Of a DNA stretch of 64,000 nt, positions 27,398 through 37,613 are shown piece after piece (the first letter of the stretch is position 1; every line of letters starts with the position of its first letter). This DNA comes from Leptospira sp. (GTDB lineage Bacteria > Spirochaetota > Leptospiria > Leptospirales > Leptospiraceae), in contig JAACWH010000018.1 of assembly GCA_009991425.1 (NCBI GenBank), positions 62,001 through 126,000 of the forward strand, given 5' to 3'. A program made the translations under genes and the position numbers. The notes below the pieces were generated by a model. It saw nothing but the letters and a program-made list of their open reading frames with translations, did no database searches and was not told the DNA's origin.

Positions 27398-28957
27398 TCA
27401 TTCTTTAGGCTTAGTTAAAATTTCTACTAGGATGGGAGATATCCTCCAATCAAAACCTTTCAACACCAAAGGTTCATCTTTGTGTTCCCATTGCCAGACA
27501 TTATAAGCCTGAATATTTCTTGTTGGTAGATTTTGGATGTAAATAGAGACAAGCGCCATAGTGAAAAAAGCAAAACTATAGAGAATGGAGTATTGATTCC
27601 ATCTTTTACGAAAATTAAACAGTAATATCTGAATACTTGGAATTATTAAAAAAATTAAAAATATATTAGCATCAGTAAGGTAACGATAGCCATAAGAAAA
27701 TCCTCCATGCCAAGTTAAACTCATAGAGTAGAAAATTAAATAAGAGCATACTGCTATCCATGAAAGTGAGTATTGTAATTGTTTTTTAGGTATTTTGATT
27801 AAATTCTTGAAGGAATAATATCTATACTTAGAAAATATTCTTCTAAAAGTAATAAACGACATCAAATAGATAGGAGAAAATACAAATAATCCATAAGCTG
27901 GTGAAAATAATAATCCATAAAAAGCTATAACCATTTGTTCTAAACTTGAGTTCCAGAAACTAATAGCAAATAGGTATTTAATTATAAGTGGATAACCGCC
28001 CATAAAATGACCATACACATATAGATTTAATAAGAACCCGATAATAAGTCCAAACCCCAAGGTAAATAATCGTATAACAATACTATTTTTATTTGGTTTA
28101 TCCATTAATAGAATGGGGAATGCTAAAATTAAGGAATTTGGTCTCACCAAAAATAGCAGACTTAATACTATTCCCTTTCCTAAATTGGGCAATAGTAATG
28201 AAATCACCAAGAAAAATTCCACAATACCATGTTGCCAAAGTGTCTGAGATGAATTGGAATAATGGTTGGTAGCAAATGAAAATAAAATAAAAGCTATTAA
28301 GGAAGTTCGAAAAGAATATCTACGTGAAAGAAAAATCAATAATAATAGAGATGTTAAACTAGCATAAAAAGAGGAAGAAAATTTTTCCAAAAGATAAATG
28401 AATATATTTCCTGAACTTGGATTATCAATATCTATATCAGATAAACTAGGAATCTGAATCGGAAAGAGATTTAATAATTCTAAGATTAAATAATTCATAT
28501 ATGCAGGTAGCATTGGATATGCACTTAAGTATCCTTGCGAGGTTGGTAGAGCAAAATATTTATCTGGATGAAATTTTTTTATATCTGAGTTTTCAATCCA
28601 AGGATCAAGCAAAAAATTCGAGTTGTAATGCAAAGCAAAAGGTAGTAATTTCGATGGATGAGTATCCATAGAGGAGAGTATAATCTTTGATGAGGAATAG
28701 AAAATAAAAAGGGGAAGTAAAAAGAATAAGATTGGATTCTTAGAGATTATTAAATTTTTTTTTCCATCCCTTTTCTTTCTTAAAAAATAAAAAGCAATAA
28801 TTCCAACTAAGATGGATATACTAAAATAAATCCATTTTACACTTTCAAAATGATTTCTAGATTCGTATGGATGCTTAAAATAATTTATTGTATATAAGAT
28901 AAAAACTGCTATTTGAAAGCAGTAGAAGATCCATTTTTTTTGGAAAATAGCAGCCAT
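27398..28957 (-). CDS. multi-spanning membrane protein, GT-C-like
   Basis: 519 residues with about 11-13 hydrophobic helices and few charged loops. The first large loop (after HPSKLLPFALHYNSNFLLDPWIE) holds acidic and aromatic residues as in GT-C glycosyltransferases (dolichyl-phosphate mannosyltransferase relatives). LVRPNSLILAFPIL and WHGGFSYGYRYLTD are similar to conserved blocks in that group. Lipid-linked sugar transfer on the periplasmic side is a reasonable guess given GT9, GT4 and the O-antigen ligase nearby. It converges with the GT9 gene 25 bases away. Confidence 0.6.
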   Translation of the reverse strand: MAAIFQKKWIFYCFQIAVFILYTINYFKHPYESRNHFESVKWIYFSISILVGIIAFYFLRKKRDGKKNLIISKNPILFFLLPLFIFYSSSKIILSSMDTHPSKLLPFALHYNSNFLLDPWIENSDIKKFHPDKYFALPTSQGYLSAYPMLPAYMNYLILELLNLFPIQIPSLSDIDIDNPSSGNIFIYLLEKFSSSFYASLTSLLLLIFLSRRYSFRTSLIAFILFSFATNHYSNSSQTLWQHGIVEFFLVISLLLPNLGKGIVLSLLFLVRPNSLILAFPILLMDKPNKNSIVIRLFTLGFGLIIGFLLNLYVYGHFMGGYPLIIKYLFAISFWNSSLEQMVIAFYGLLFSPAYGLFVFSPIYLMSFITFRRIFSKYRYYSFKNLIKIPKKQLQYSLSWIAVCSYLIFYSMSLTWHGGFSYGYRYLTDANIFLIFLIIPSIQILLFNFRKRWNQYSILYSFAFFTMALVSIYIQNLPTRNIQAYNVWQWEHKDEPLVLKGFDWRISPILVEILTKPKE

Positions 28958-29036
28958 GTTTGATTCAAATCTTCTTGCTATTTATAAAGTGTAAATTACT
29001 TTTAAATTATCAATTTTAAAAACCAAAGAGTTAACA

Positions 29037-30650
29037 ATGCCAGAATTTTTTTATAAAGATCCATTTACTAATGCAAAAGAAGATAAGACCGAATACCGAC
29101 TTTTAACTAAAAATTTCGTATCAACTGTAGAACTAGGTGGAAGAGAAATTCTTCAAATAGATCCTGAGGGATTGAGGCAGCTTGCCTACCAAGCAATGGT
29201 AGACGTTTCCTATTACCTACGAACTGCTCACTTAGAGAAAGTTTCTTCTATTCTTGATGATCCAGAAGCTACAGATAATGATCGTTTTGTTGCCAAGGCA
29301 TTGCTGCGGAACTCAGCAATAGCTGCCGAAGGCAAATTGCCAACCTGCCAAGATACTGGTACAGCCATTGTTGTTGGTAAGAAAGGTGAAAATGTTTTCA
29401 CGGGTGCAAATGATGCAGAAGAACTATCTCGTGGAATCTTTAAAGCCTATACTGAGAAAACATTGAGGTATTCACAAGTGCTTCCACTCAACATGTATGA
29501 GGAAGTGAATTCAGGTTCCAACCTTCCCGCACAAATTGAACTTTACGCAACACAAGGCAACAAATATGAATTTCTCTTTCTAGCAAAAGGTGGTGGTTCA
29601 GCTAATAAAACATTTCTTTTCCAAGAAACTAAGGCTTTATTAAATCCTGAGTCATTGGAAAAATTTATAACTGAAAAAATGAAATCATTAGGGACTGCTG
29701 CTTGCCCGCCCTACCATATATCAGTTGTTATTGGAGGAACTTCGGCAGAATTCAATCTAAAGACAGTCAAGCTTGCTTCCACTGGTTATCTAGATAATCT
29801 ACCTACTGAAGGAAACAAAGAAGGAATTGCTTTTAGAGATATTGAGCTTGAGCAAAAGATGCTGATAGCCGCGCAAAAAACAGGAATAGGTGCACAATTC
29901 GGTGGCAAATATTTAGCCCATGATCTTAAAATTGTTCGCCTACCTAGACATGGGGCATCTTGTCCGGTGGGAATAGGTGTGAGCTGCAGTGCAGATCGTA
30001 ACATCAAAGCTAAGATAACCAAGGATGGAATCTTTTTAGAGAAATTAGAATACAATCCAGCAAGATTTTTACCTCCCGAAGAGAAAGAAAGACTAAATGC
30101 AAATGTCGTTAAAATAGATTTAAACCAACCAATGAAGGACATCTTGGCTATTTTAACCAAACACCCTGTAAAAACAAGAGTTATGTTAACAGGAAGATTG
30201 GTAGTTGCACGTGACATTGCTCATGCTAAACTAAAGGCCTTGCTAGATTCAGGTAAGCCTCTTCCTGAATACTTTCGAAATCATCCGATCTATTACGCAG
30301 GTCCCGCCAAGACACCTGAAGGAATGCCATCTGGATCTTTTGGTCCTACTACAGCTGGAAGAATGGATAGCTATGTACCACTTTTCCAAGAACAAGGATT
30401 TTCACTTATCACATTAGCTAAAGGAAATAGGTCTAAAATTGTTACTGAAAGTTGCAAAAAGAATGGCGGCTTCTATCTAGGCTCCATAGGAGGACCAGCA
30501 GCCCTACTCGCTAATGATAATATTAAGAAGGTGGAAGTTCTCGATTTTCCCGAACTGGGAATGGAAGCAATTTGGTCGATTGATGTTGAAGATTTTCCTG
30601 CCTTCATTGTGGTCGATGACAAAGGCAATGATTTCTTTGAACAATTATAA
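29037..30650 (+). CDS. fumA: class I (iron-sulfur) fumarate hydratase
   Basis: 537 residues with both FumA halves in one chain: N-terminal [17 protein letters not shown] (Cys104 region), [15 protein letters not shown], and [19 protein letters not shown] supply the three cysteines of the 4Fe-4S cluster. The C-terminal beta domain shows [43 protein letters not shown] and GGPAALLA. It interconverts fumarate and malate in the TCA cycle and is oxygen-sensitive. Cluster delivery by Mrp/ApbC is plausible. It is divergent from the membrane protein at 27398-28957. Confidence 0.95.
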   Translation: MPEFFYKDPFTNAKEDKTEYRLLTKNFVSTVELGGREILQIDPEGLRQLAYQAMVDVSYYLRTAHLEKVSSILDDPEATDNDRFVAKALLRNSAIAAEGKLPTCQDTGTAIVVGKKGENVFTGANDAEELSRGIFKAYTEKTLRYSQVLPLNMYEEVNSGSNLPAQIELYATQGNKYEFLFLAKGGGSANKTFLFQETKALLNPESLEKFITEKMKSLGTAACPPYHISVVIGGTSAEFNLKTVKLASTGYLDNLPTEGNKEGIAFRDIELEQKMLIAAQKTGIGAQFGGKYLAHDLKIVRLPRHGASCPVGIGVSCSADRNIKAKITKDGIFLEKLEYNPARFLPPEEKERLNANVVKIDLNQPMKDILAILTKHPVKTRVMLTGRLVVARDIAHAKLKALLDSGKPLPEYFRNHPIYYAGPAKTPEGMPSGSFGPTTAGRMDSYVPLFQEQGFSLITLAKGNRSKIVTESCKKNGGFYLGSIGGPAALLANDNIKKVEVLDFPELGMEAIWSIDVEDFPAFIVVDDKGNDFFEQL

Positions 30651-30673
30651 AAACCTAACATTTTATAGGTTTT
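30650..30673 (+). terminator. weak hairpin after fumarase
   Basis: AAAACCTA (30650-30657) pairs with TAGGTTTT (30666-30673) around 8 A/T bases, starting at the stop codon of fumA. The stem is short and A/T-rich, followed by an A/T-mixed rather than pure T tract. It may be a weak terminator. Confidence 0.35.
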
Positions 30674-30755
30674 ATAATTTTATTTTGCAATACTATTTGG
30701 GTTAAGTATTCTTCATTTAATTCAAATAGAATCAAAAATCTATAAGTTTATAGAG

Positions 30756-31352
30756 CTATAATTCTATAGACTTATTTGGGATGGATGAAAGTAATAATAA
30801 AGCAGTCTTTGAAACGGATTTCAAGGGAAGATTGGACTTTTGAAGTTTGGCAAGAAGCAAAGCTCCTTCCCAAAGTGAAAATAAGCTAACTGAAAGATCA
30901 TGTCCTTGCTTTTTAGAATAACCATGGATCTGGAAAAATTTTTCAAATCCCTCTATCCACCCATTGTATATTTTCATGCAGGTAGCCTGTAGCGAAGTAT
31001 GAATCTGCATTGATTCCAAAGCAGATATTACAATAGGACAACCTTTTTTGTAGTTACTTTCCACCACTCGTCTCTCTAAAGCTAAGAAAATTTTTTTTGT
31101 AGCATATGTGGGCGAATTGGATTTTGACAAAATTTCTTGAAAAATCATAGAAAACTCTCTACCGGATTGTTCCAATGCAAGACAGGCTAACTCCTCCTTT
31201 CCTCCAGGGAAATGAAAATACAAGGAACCTTTAGGGACATCTGAAATGTGAATAATTTCATTAATGCCAGTGGCTATGTATCCATTCTGCTCCAATGCTT
31301 GAGCTGTAGCATCGATCATTCTTTGTCTAGTATTATCCCCTTTAGAACCCAT
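30756..31352 (-). CDS. TetR/AcrR-family transcriptional regulator
   Basis: 198 residues. The N-terminal helix-turn-helix (RQRMIDATAQALEQNGYIATGINEIIHISDVPKGSLYFHFPGGKEEL) is a clear TetR DNA-binding domain; the C-terminal 140 residues are the helical ligand-binding part, of a type seen in LmrA/YxaF-like regulators. It is divergent from the broken dehalogenase-like hydrolase gene at 31433, with an inverted repeat between them at 31385-31408. It probably represses itself and that gene. Confidence 0.9.
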   Translation of the reverse strand: MGSKGDNTRQRMIDATAQALEQNGYIATGINEIIHISDVPKGSLYFHFPGGKEELACLALEQSGREFSMIFQEILSKSNSPTYATKKIFLALERRVVESNYKKGCPIVISALESMQIHTSLQATCMKIYNGWIEGFEKFFQIHGYSKKQGHDLSVSLFSLWEGALLLAKLQKSNLPLKSVSKTALLLLSSIPNKSIEL

Positions 31353-31384
31353 TATGCCATTCTGATGAAATATATAGAACGGTC

Positions 31385-31408
31385 TATTATTTTTCTGGAC
31401 AAATAATA
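31385..31408. promoter_or_regulatory. inverted repeat, probable TetR operator
   Basis: TATTATTT (31385-31392) and AAATAATA (31401-31408) are perfectly complementary with 8 bases between them; a GG and CC pair lie just outside. It is in the 80-base gap between the divergent TetR gene and the hydrolase, the usual place for a TetR operator. Confidence 0.5.
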
Positions 31409-31432
31409 CCGATCTTAGCTACTATACTAAGA

Positions 31433-32323
31433 ATGAAACAAGAAGCAGTATTATGGAAAGCTAAAGGAAAGTATTTTCGATTTAAAGAATGGGATACTTT
31501 TTATTTTCAAGAAGGTAGAGGCGAGAATTTATTAATCATTCATGGTTATCCTTATAACAGCTATGAATGGAAACCAATTACAGATGAATTATCTAAATCT
31601 TATAGAATCACTGTTTTAGATTTATTAGGTATGGGTTTTTCTGATAAACCAACAAATTATAATTATACGTTTCCAAATCAATGCAATATAATAGATGCTC
31701 TCTTAAAAGAATTGCAGATCAATGAAACACATATTTTTTGCCATGACTTGGGCGTAAGCATTGTCCAGGAATTAATAGCAAGAGATTCACAAAATAATAA
31801 TTAATTTAAGATTCTATCTTCAGCTTTCATGAATGGCGGTCTTTTTGTTGATGTCTACAAGCCACGACTAATCCAAAGACTTCTATCACAAACTCCAAAA
31901 CCTATCGGGAAATTATTTACGAAACTTTTGTCGAAGAAAGCAATAGAAAAATCTGTTTCAGAGGTTTTTGGAGAAAAGACTAAACCTTCTCAAGGTTTTC
32001 TAGATATACAATGGGACATTCTAAATTTTAAAGATGGCTTAAATGTTACCCATCTACTCGGAAAAATGGTTTTTGATAAAAAGTTTTTCCAAGAACGATG
32101 GATCACTTCCCTGCAAGAAACAAAAATTCCACTTTGCTACATCTGTGGACCATACGATCCAAATTCTGGATTCCATATGGCAACTCGCTACAATGAATTA
32201 ATACCAAATCCAATAGTTTATATGCTAGATGATAAAATTGGACATTGGCCGCAGGTTGAAGATCCAAAATTAGTATTACAAACTTATGAAAAATTTAGAT
32301 TAAGGATTAAGGATAAGAAATAA
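31433..32323 (+). pseudogene. alpha/beta-hydrolase (dehalogenase/epoxide hydrolase-like) interrupted by an in-frame TAA
   Basis: Two open segments (31433-31804 and from 31805) lie in the same frame and together make one complete hydrolase of about 296 residues. The first half carries LLIIHGYPYNSYEW and the nucleophile elbow IFCHDLGVSI (Asp nucleophile type). The TAA at 31802-31804 falls after DSQNNN, and the family sequence resumes straight after it as FKILSSAFMNGGLF. The second half has CGPYDPNSG and KIGHWPQVEDP (catalytic His). The break is a single nonsense codon without a shift. It is either a recent pseudogene, a sequencing error, or a split or read-through gene. The ATG at 31829 could start the C-terminal half alone. 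Confidence 0.78.
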
Positions 32324-32337
32324 ATTATTTCTTATCC
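32311..32337. terminator. perfect palindrome covering both convergent stop codons
   Basis: GGATAAGAAATAA (32311-32323) and TTATTTCTTATCC (32325-32337) are exact reverse complements around one A. The stop of the hydrolase (32321-32323) and of the GT4 gene (32325-32327) are inside the arms, and both proteins end in DKK. With the T-rich inner arms it probably terminates both transcripts. Confidence 0.6.
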
Positions 32338-33716
32338 CAATCTGTGAGTCGTTTCAAATCTGTAAATTCATTGAACCCTTTTGCAATATCATCCATGTTG
32401 GGAAGATCAGGTAGACCTGGTATTTCAGGAAAGTCTGGCATCATAGATAGCATCATATTCATTAGAGTATTTTTCTTGACTTTGCCGGTTTGGCTTGCCA
32501 CAGCTTTGTAAACTTCTTCCATCAAATCTACACAACGACTCATTTCATGGTGAGAAGCTATTTCTATAGATGCTTCTGAAAATTTCTTATACTGTTCTGG
32601 ATCAGATAATAAATTTATCGTCTTCTCTGCCAGTTCTTCAGATGCGAATGGCCTTGCGATAAAACCATTCTTTCCATTGTGAATCAATTCAGGGATGGCG
32701 TAGGAATCGACTCCAACAGCGGGAAGTCCGCAGGCTATTGATTCCAAAATTACTAAACCTTGTGTCTCCATTGTTGAGGCAGTCATGAATGCATCATAGA
32801 GTGGATAATGACTGTGAAGCTCTGTATTTGGTATAAATCCAGTAAAGATCACTTTATCAGCAATTCCTAGATTCTCGGCTTGTTTCTTCAAAGATGGGAT
32901 TGCGGGACCATCACCTATAATTGTTAGTGTGGCTTTTGGAATTTTCTCTTGGATGAGGCTAAAAGATTTTATTATTACATCACAATTTTTTTCATACGAG
33001 ATTCTTCCAACATGAAGAAGTTTAGGTGAGTCGGTATTTAATGTTTTAATTTCACCTTTGAATCTCTTAAGATCCATTCCATTTGAAACTACAGTTATGG
33101 GTTTCTTAAGACCAAATTCTTGAAGTTGCTTCTTCAATAAATGAGACGGTGATATAACAAGATCACAACGATCATATAAATTATTACAAATTTTAAGTAT
33201 GATTTTCTTGCGGATATTGAATTTCTCAGACTTTTCTACTTTTTCTAGATCTTTAACTGTCAATTTCTTATTGGACTTGTTAACTCTAGAAAATAATTTA
33301 TCAAGTTTAAACAAACGGTAAAAACTAACATACATATCTTGCTCAGACATCAAAGTATGATAGGTTCCAATCGTAGGAATTCCATATTTTTCTGTAGCAT
33401 TTACTCCGTATTGCCCAAGCAATCCAGGAGTATGTATATGAACTAGATCAGGTTTAAATTCACGGATGATTCGTTTTATTTTCTGGGGAGATGGAAGAAC
33501 GACCTTAATATCTGGATAACTAGGAAGATATCCACTTCGAAACCTTTCCACATGAATGTGATCTCCCATGCGATCGAAATCACCCTCACCATATTTTGGC
33601 GAACATATTAAAAATTCATGACCGCGTTGAACCAAAAGTTCAGAAAAATTTCGTATTGAGATGGCAACTCCATCAATCTTAGGAAGAAAGGTATCTGTAA
33701 AATAAATTACTTTCAA
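32325..33716 (-). CDS. GT4-family glycosyltransferase
   Basis: 463 residues in the GT-B fold. The N-terminus [21 protein letters not shown] and the block [16 protein letters not shown] are typical of GT4 enzymes acting on lipid acceptors (glycolipid synthases and mannosyltransferases). The donor-binding domain has [26 protein letters not shown] and the E-x7-E region [22 protein letters not shown]. An extra C-terminal tail of about 60 residues, rich in Met and Pro ([19 protein letters not shown]), may attach to the membrane or a partner. The acceptor is unknown. Confidence 0.87.
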   Translation of the reverse strand: MKVIYFTDTFLPKIDGVAISIRNFSELLVQRGHEFLICSPKYGEGDFDRMGDHIHVERFRSGYLPSYPDIKVVLPSPQKIKRIIREFKPDLVHIHTPGLLGQYGVNATEKYGIPTIGTYHTLMSEQDMYVSFYRLFKLDKLFSRVNKSNKKLTVKDLEKVEKSEKFNIRKKIILKICNNLYDRCDLVISPSHLLKKQLQEFGLKKPITVVSNGMDLKRFKGEIKTLNTDSPKLLHVGRISYEKNCDVIIKSFSLIQEKIPKATLTIIGDGPAIPSLKKQAENLGIADKVIFTGFIPNTELHSHYPLYDAFMTASTMETQGLVILESIACGLPAVGVDSYAIPELIHNGKNGFIARPFASEELAEKTINLLSDPEQYKKFSEASIEIASHHEMSRCVDLMEEVYKAVASQTGKVKKNTLMNMMLSMMPDFPEIPGLPDLPNMDDIAKGFNEFTDLKRLTDWDKK

Positions 33717-33774
33717 ATTGGTTTCCCTCTTGCATTTCTAAACTAGACTCTCAGATTGGAGAGGCAAGAATAAA

Positions 33775-35085
33775 ATGATAGCTCGCAAGTTTTTCCTCTT
33801 TTTTCTATCTTTCTCCATTGTAACCTGTGCCATATCTGTATCCCTGAGCCAAGGTTTTTTGGTATTATCGTTTTTAGCTCTTCTCATTTCACCAAAAGAA
33901 AAATGGGAAATAAATAAAATATTTTTTATCTCGATTTTATTTTGGTTAGGTGAATTAATTATTTTAATAATTCATTTCGGATTTTCAAATTTTGACACAT
34001 CTTATTTAAAGATTGCTTTCAATGCAGAAATAAAAGATTTCTTTTTGTATTTTGCCTTTCTATGCATGATGAACCTTAAAAGGTCAGAATTGCCTAAGAT
34101 TATTCTTTCGGTTCAAATTTTTGCAGTTGTTTTAGTGATTACTGGTTTTGTTTCTATCTTCTCTGATTACAGGTTGGGATGGTTATTTGCAAGTCTTACT
34201 AAAGAAATGACCACTTGGGGATTCCAACACAATTACTTTCGTACTCCAGGTTTATCCATCAATCTACCTATTGGCTTAATGAATACCCATCTTACTTATG
34301 GTGGCTTATTGATGTTTGTTTATCCTTGGATATTTTTCAAAGGCTTTCAAAGTATTTTTTCTAAAGATAAAGTAATTTCAAGATTACTAAGCTTATTGCT
34401 ATTGTGTGCAGCAAGCCTTGTCTTCGTTTTAAACAATGCAAGGTCTGCTATGGGTGGATCTGGAATTTCAATAGCAATTGGATTTTTAATTTGGTATCTA
34501 CGCGGTTTACGTTTTCCAATATCAAAAAGAATTATATTTTCAGCACTTGCACTTATTATTATTCTTAATGGCTTATTGATTATTCCTTCAGAACCAGCCA
34601 AAAGAATTCTTACTCCTTTATTAGGTGCAGATAAACATACCGACTCAGGAAGAAGTTTTATTTGGGATTCAACATGGGCTCTCATCCAAGAACATCCAAT
34701 CTTGGGAATTGGAGCAGGGAATTATGGAAAAGAAATTGAAATTGCTCGCAAAGAATTATCTCTAAAGTATTCAGAGTTAGCATTCTTCTATGAGACAACA
34801 CAAAGAGGACATGCTCATAATGATTACTTACATCTCTGGGCAGTATTTGGGATTGGAGTTTTATTAATCTATTTTCTTTTAGCCTTTTACTTAGTCCAAG
34901 CAATCTTAGATACAAAGATATCTTTTAATGAATTAAGTCTTTATTTAGGAATTGCTGGATTTTTTATGGCAGGTCTATTGCAATGTTATTTCCAAGATGA
35001 CGAGGTTGTTATCTTTTTTTGGATGCTAGTTGGTTTATTCACAAGGTCTAAACAGTTGAATGAAGCACATGAACTTATTGCCTAA
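33775..35085 (+). CDS. O-antigen ligase/polymerase-like membrane protein
   Basis: 436 residues with about 11 hydrophobic helices. The Wzy_C/WaaL-type signature lies in the large periplasmic loop: DSGRSFIWDSTWALIQEHPILGIGAGNYG followed by RGHAHNDYLHLWAVFGIG, including the conserved HN(D)Y segment. Such proteins join O-antigen or another polymer to lipid A core in the periplasm. It overlaps the next lipoprotein gene by 26 bases. Confidence 0.85.
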   Translation: MIARKFFLFFLSFSIVTCAISVSLSQGFLVLSFLALLISPKEKWEINKIFFISILFWLGELIILIIHFGFSNFDTSYLKIAFNAEIKDFFLYFAFLCMMNLKRSELPKIILSVQIFAVVLVITGFVSIFSDYRLGWLFASLTKEMTTWGFQHNYFRTPGLSINLPIGLMNTHLTYGGLLMFVYPWIFFKGFQSIFSKDKVISRLLSLLLLCAASLVFVLNNARSAMGGSGISIAIGFLIWYLRGLRFPISKRIIFSALALIIILNGLLIIPSEPAKRILTPLLGADKHTDSGRSFIWDSTWALIQEHPILGIGAGNYGKEIEIARKELSLKYSELAFFYETTQRGHAHNDYLHLWAVFGIGVLLIYFLLAFYLVQAILDTKISFNELSLYLGIAGFFMAGLLQCYFQDDEVVIFFWMLVGLFTRSKQLNEAHELIA

Positions 35086-35506
35086 ACGTATTATACAACT
35101 ATCAAAGACAGCAATTGTCTCTATTATTCTAATCTTTAATATTTTAAATCTAAATCATTGTACTAATGAGATGAATTCAAGCTTTAACAGTGGAGATATC
35201 ATTCGAGAAGGTCAAGCTAGACCAGAATTATTTACGATAGCTTTTCTTAGATGCATCGAAACTGGCGGCTCAGATTCTAAGGCATTGGAAGTTTATGTAA
35301 TTGTTGATAAACTTTTTTCAAAATCTTCTGGATCGCAATCCCAAAGAGACAATATCACTTACAAAAAATCTGATTTCGAGAATTGCAGAACAAATTTACT
35401 GATCTATCCCATAGAAGAATGTGATTTTAAGCCATTTGATATAGCTAATTTTATTTCTGAAAAAGCCTTGTGTAATTTGGAACCAACAAGTTTTTTCCAA
35501 TTTTAG
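35060..35506 (+). CDS. small lipoprotein of unknown function
   Basis: 148 residues. A signal peptide (TAIVSIILIFNILNLNHC) ends at a lipobox-like cysteine. The mature part has five more cysteines (in FLRCIE, FENCRTN, IEECDF and KALCNLE, among others), suggesting disulfide bonds outside the cytoplasm. It starts inside the O-antigen ligase gene, which suggests translational coupling. No domain recognised. Confidence 0.6.
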   Translation: MKHMNLLPKRIIQLSKTAIVSIILIFNILNLNHCTNEMNSSFNSGDIIREGQARPELFTIAFLRCIETGGSDSKALEVYVIVDKLFSKSSGSQSQRDNITYKKSDFENCRTNLLIYPIEECDFKPFDIANFISEKALCNLEPTSFFQF

Positions 35507-35598
35507 TTTTAAAGAATTTTTATTTTTTTCACAAAATCTTTTTCTTAAAACCAATGACAGATTAGAAAGAAATCGAGATTTTGTTTAGAAAGGTATTT

Positions 35599-37587
35599 AT
35601 GGAAAAACTTTCAATCAATGGAACTTGGTTTAGAGAAATTCAACATGGACGCAGAGTCCTACTTAGAGGAATCAATCTAGGTGGAGACACAAAAGTCCCC
35701 TTTCCCAATGGCGGGACTCAATACCCTGATGATTTTCAAAATCACACTGATGTAAGTTTCATTGGTAGACCCTTTCCTTTAGAAGAGGCCGAAGAGCATT
35801 TTCTAAGATTAAAAAATTGGGGATTCAACTGTCTTCGTTTGCTTACAACTTGGGAAGCAGTGGAACACTTTGGCCCCAAGCAATACGATATTGCCTACCT
35901 AGATTACTTTACTTCCATCGTTGAATTAGCTGGTAAATTCGGATTCTACGTTTTCATAGATTTTCACCAAGATGTCTGGTCGCGAATGACAGGTGGTGAT
36001 GGAGCTCCTGCTTGGACCTTAGAGAAGATTGGTATTGATATCTCCAAAATTTCTGAAAGCGATTCTGCTTTAGTTATGCAAAGTAAATACGACTACTCTA
36101 GAACTGGTATACGCCAGGAAGAGAATTATCCGACTATGTCTTGGTCACAGAACTACCGTTATCCAGCCAATGCGATCATGTGGACTTTATTTTATGCAGG
36201 AAGAGATTTTGCTCCCAAATTCAATATTGACGGACAAAATGTACAAGATTTTCTTCAATCTCATTACCTTGGATGCATTCAAGAAATTGCTCATAGAATA
36301 AAAGATTTTGATCATGTATTAGGCTTTGATTCACTCAATGAGCCTTCACGAGGTTGGATTGGATCCAAAATGAATGATCGTGGACTAAATCCAGACCAGA
36401 AATCTGCCAATCTTCCTGGATTAGCTTGGTCAGCCATCGACGGCTTATTTACTAGCAATGGCTATACGATAGAACTTCCCTTTATGGAATTATCAATACT
36501 CAAAGCAGGCTTCACTAGAAAAGAAGACCGTGTAATCAATCCAAATAAAATTTCACTATGGCAAAATCCTGATCTTGGTGATCCCTTCCAAATAGAAGGA
36601 GCTTGGGAATTAAAAGATGATATGCCTTTTGTTCTTAACAATGACTACTTCTGTAAGATTGGCGAGCATGAAGTAAACTTTGACAATGATTATATGATTC
36701 CTTTTATTCATAAAGTCTCAGATGCAATAACTAATATACGACAAGATTGGATTATTTTTGCAGAGAAGGAAGCCCTAGGCATTGGAGAGTCGCATTCTTT
36801 CAAGAAACCACTTCCTCAAAATACAGTCAATGCCTCCCATTGGTATGATCTACCAACGCTTGTCTTCAAAAGATTTAATTATCCAATCACTGTTGATCCT
36901 TTCGCTAAGAAATTAGTATTTGGAAGAAAGGGAATCGAAGAAATGTATAAATCTCAGATGAATAAAATTAAGTCAGCTTCTAGCGAACACAATGTCCCTA
37001 CTTTACTTGGTGAGTTTGGAATACCTTTTGATCTTCAAGAAGGCAAAGCATATAAAAAATGGAAGAATGGAAAGCGAGATGCAAAAATATGGAAGCAGCA
37101 TAATCTCGCACTTGATATGATGTATAATTCCATAGATGCTTTACAAATCCATTCGACACTTTGGAACTATACTGCAGGCAATAGAAATGATCTTATGATT
37201 GGAGACCAATGGAACCAAGAGGATTTGAGTATTTTTTCATCAGATCAAATAGATGATTCTCTATTCAATAAAAGATTAAATCCTTTTGGCTATGGATCAG
37301 GTGGAAGGGCGATTGAAGGTTTCTCACGTCCCTACCCAAGATTCACAGCCGGAGAACCTTTGCTATATAAATTTGATTCCAAGAAGAAAGAATTTATTTT
37401 TGAATACAGATGCTCATCAGATGATCTTGGAATTCCAACAGAAGTGTTCATTCCCAAAATCCACTATCCAAACGGAATCAAGGTCATTGTAGAATCTGGA
37501 TATCTAGATTACTCTATTCAGGAAAATAATATTAAATTAATCTCACATGAAATTGGATTCTGTAAAATTCGTGTTATTCCAGATTAA
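35599..37587 (+). CDS. GH5-family glycosidase resembling steryl/ceramide beta-glucosidases
   Basis: 662 residues from the ATG at 35599, preceded by AGAAAGG; a TTG at 35581 is less likely. No signal peptide, so probably cytoplasmic. The GH5 pattern is complete: VLLRGINLGGDTKVP, FNCLRLLTTWEAVEHFGP, VFIDFHQDVWSRMTGGDGAP, FDSLNEPSRGWIG (acid/base Glu in NEP), HSTLWNYT and LLGEFGIPFD (nucleophile Glu). The SFIGRPFPLEEA and HQDVWSR blocks are like those of GH5_12 enzymes (fungal EGCrP2/Egh1 that cleave steryl glucosides and glucosylceramide). A C-terminal beta domain follows. A glycolipid substrate is inferred. Confidence 0.85.
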   Translation: MEKLSINGTWFREIQHGRRVLLRGINLGGDTKVPFPNGGTQYPDDFQNHTDVSFIGRPFPLEEAEEHFLRLKNWGFNCLRLLTTWEAVEHFGPKQYDIAYLDYFTSIVELAGKFGFYVFIDFHQDVWSRMTGGDGAPAWTLEKIGIDISKISESDSALVMQSKYDYSRTGIRQEENYPTMSWSQNYRYPANAIMWTLFYAGRDFAPKFNIDGQNVQDFLQSHYLGCIQEIAHRIKDFDHVLGFDSLNEPSRGWIGSKMNDRGLNPDQKSANLPGLAWSAIDGLFTSNGYTIELPFMELSILKAGFTRKEDRVINPNKISLWQNPDLGDPFQIEGAWELKDDMPFVLNNDYFCKIGEHEVNFDNDYMIPFIHKVSDAITNIRQDWIIFAEKEALGIGESHSFKKPLPQNTVNASHWYDLPTLVFKRFNYPITVDPFAKKLVFGRKGIEEMYKSQMNKIKSASSEHNVPTLLGEFGIPFDLQEGKAYKKWKNGKRDAKIWKQHNLALDMMYNSIDALQIHSTLWNYTAGNRNDLMIGDQWNQEDLSIFSSDQIDDSLFNKRLNPFGYGSGGRAIEGFSRPYPRFTAGEPLLYKFDSKKKEFIFEYRCSSDDLGIPTEVFIPKIHYPNGIKVIVESGYLDYSIQENNIKLISHEIGFCKIRVIPD

Positions 37588-37613
37588 ATTCCGAATACTT
37601 ACAAATCTTATTT

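Noticed and set aside
31802..31804. TAA used as a sense codon in this organism (recoding)
   Set aside because: Most genes in the window end with TAA at normal family C-termini, so reassignment is not possible; local mutation is the simpler explanation.
32311..32337. The 27-base palindrome as a transposon end or attachment site
   Set aside because: It is formed by two convergent gene ends, no second copy was noticed and no recombinase is adjacent.
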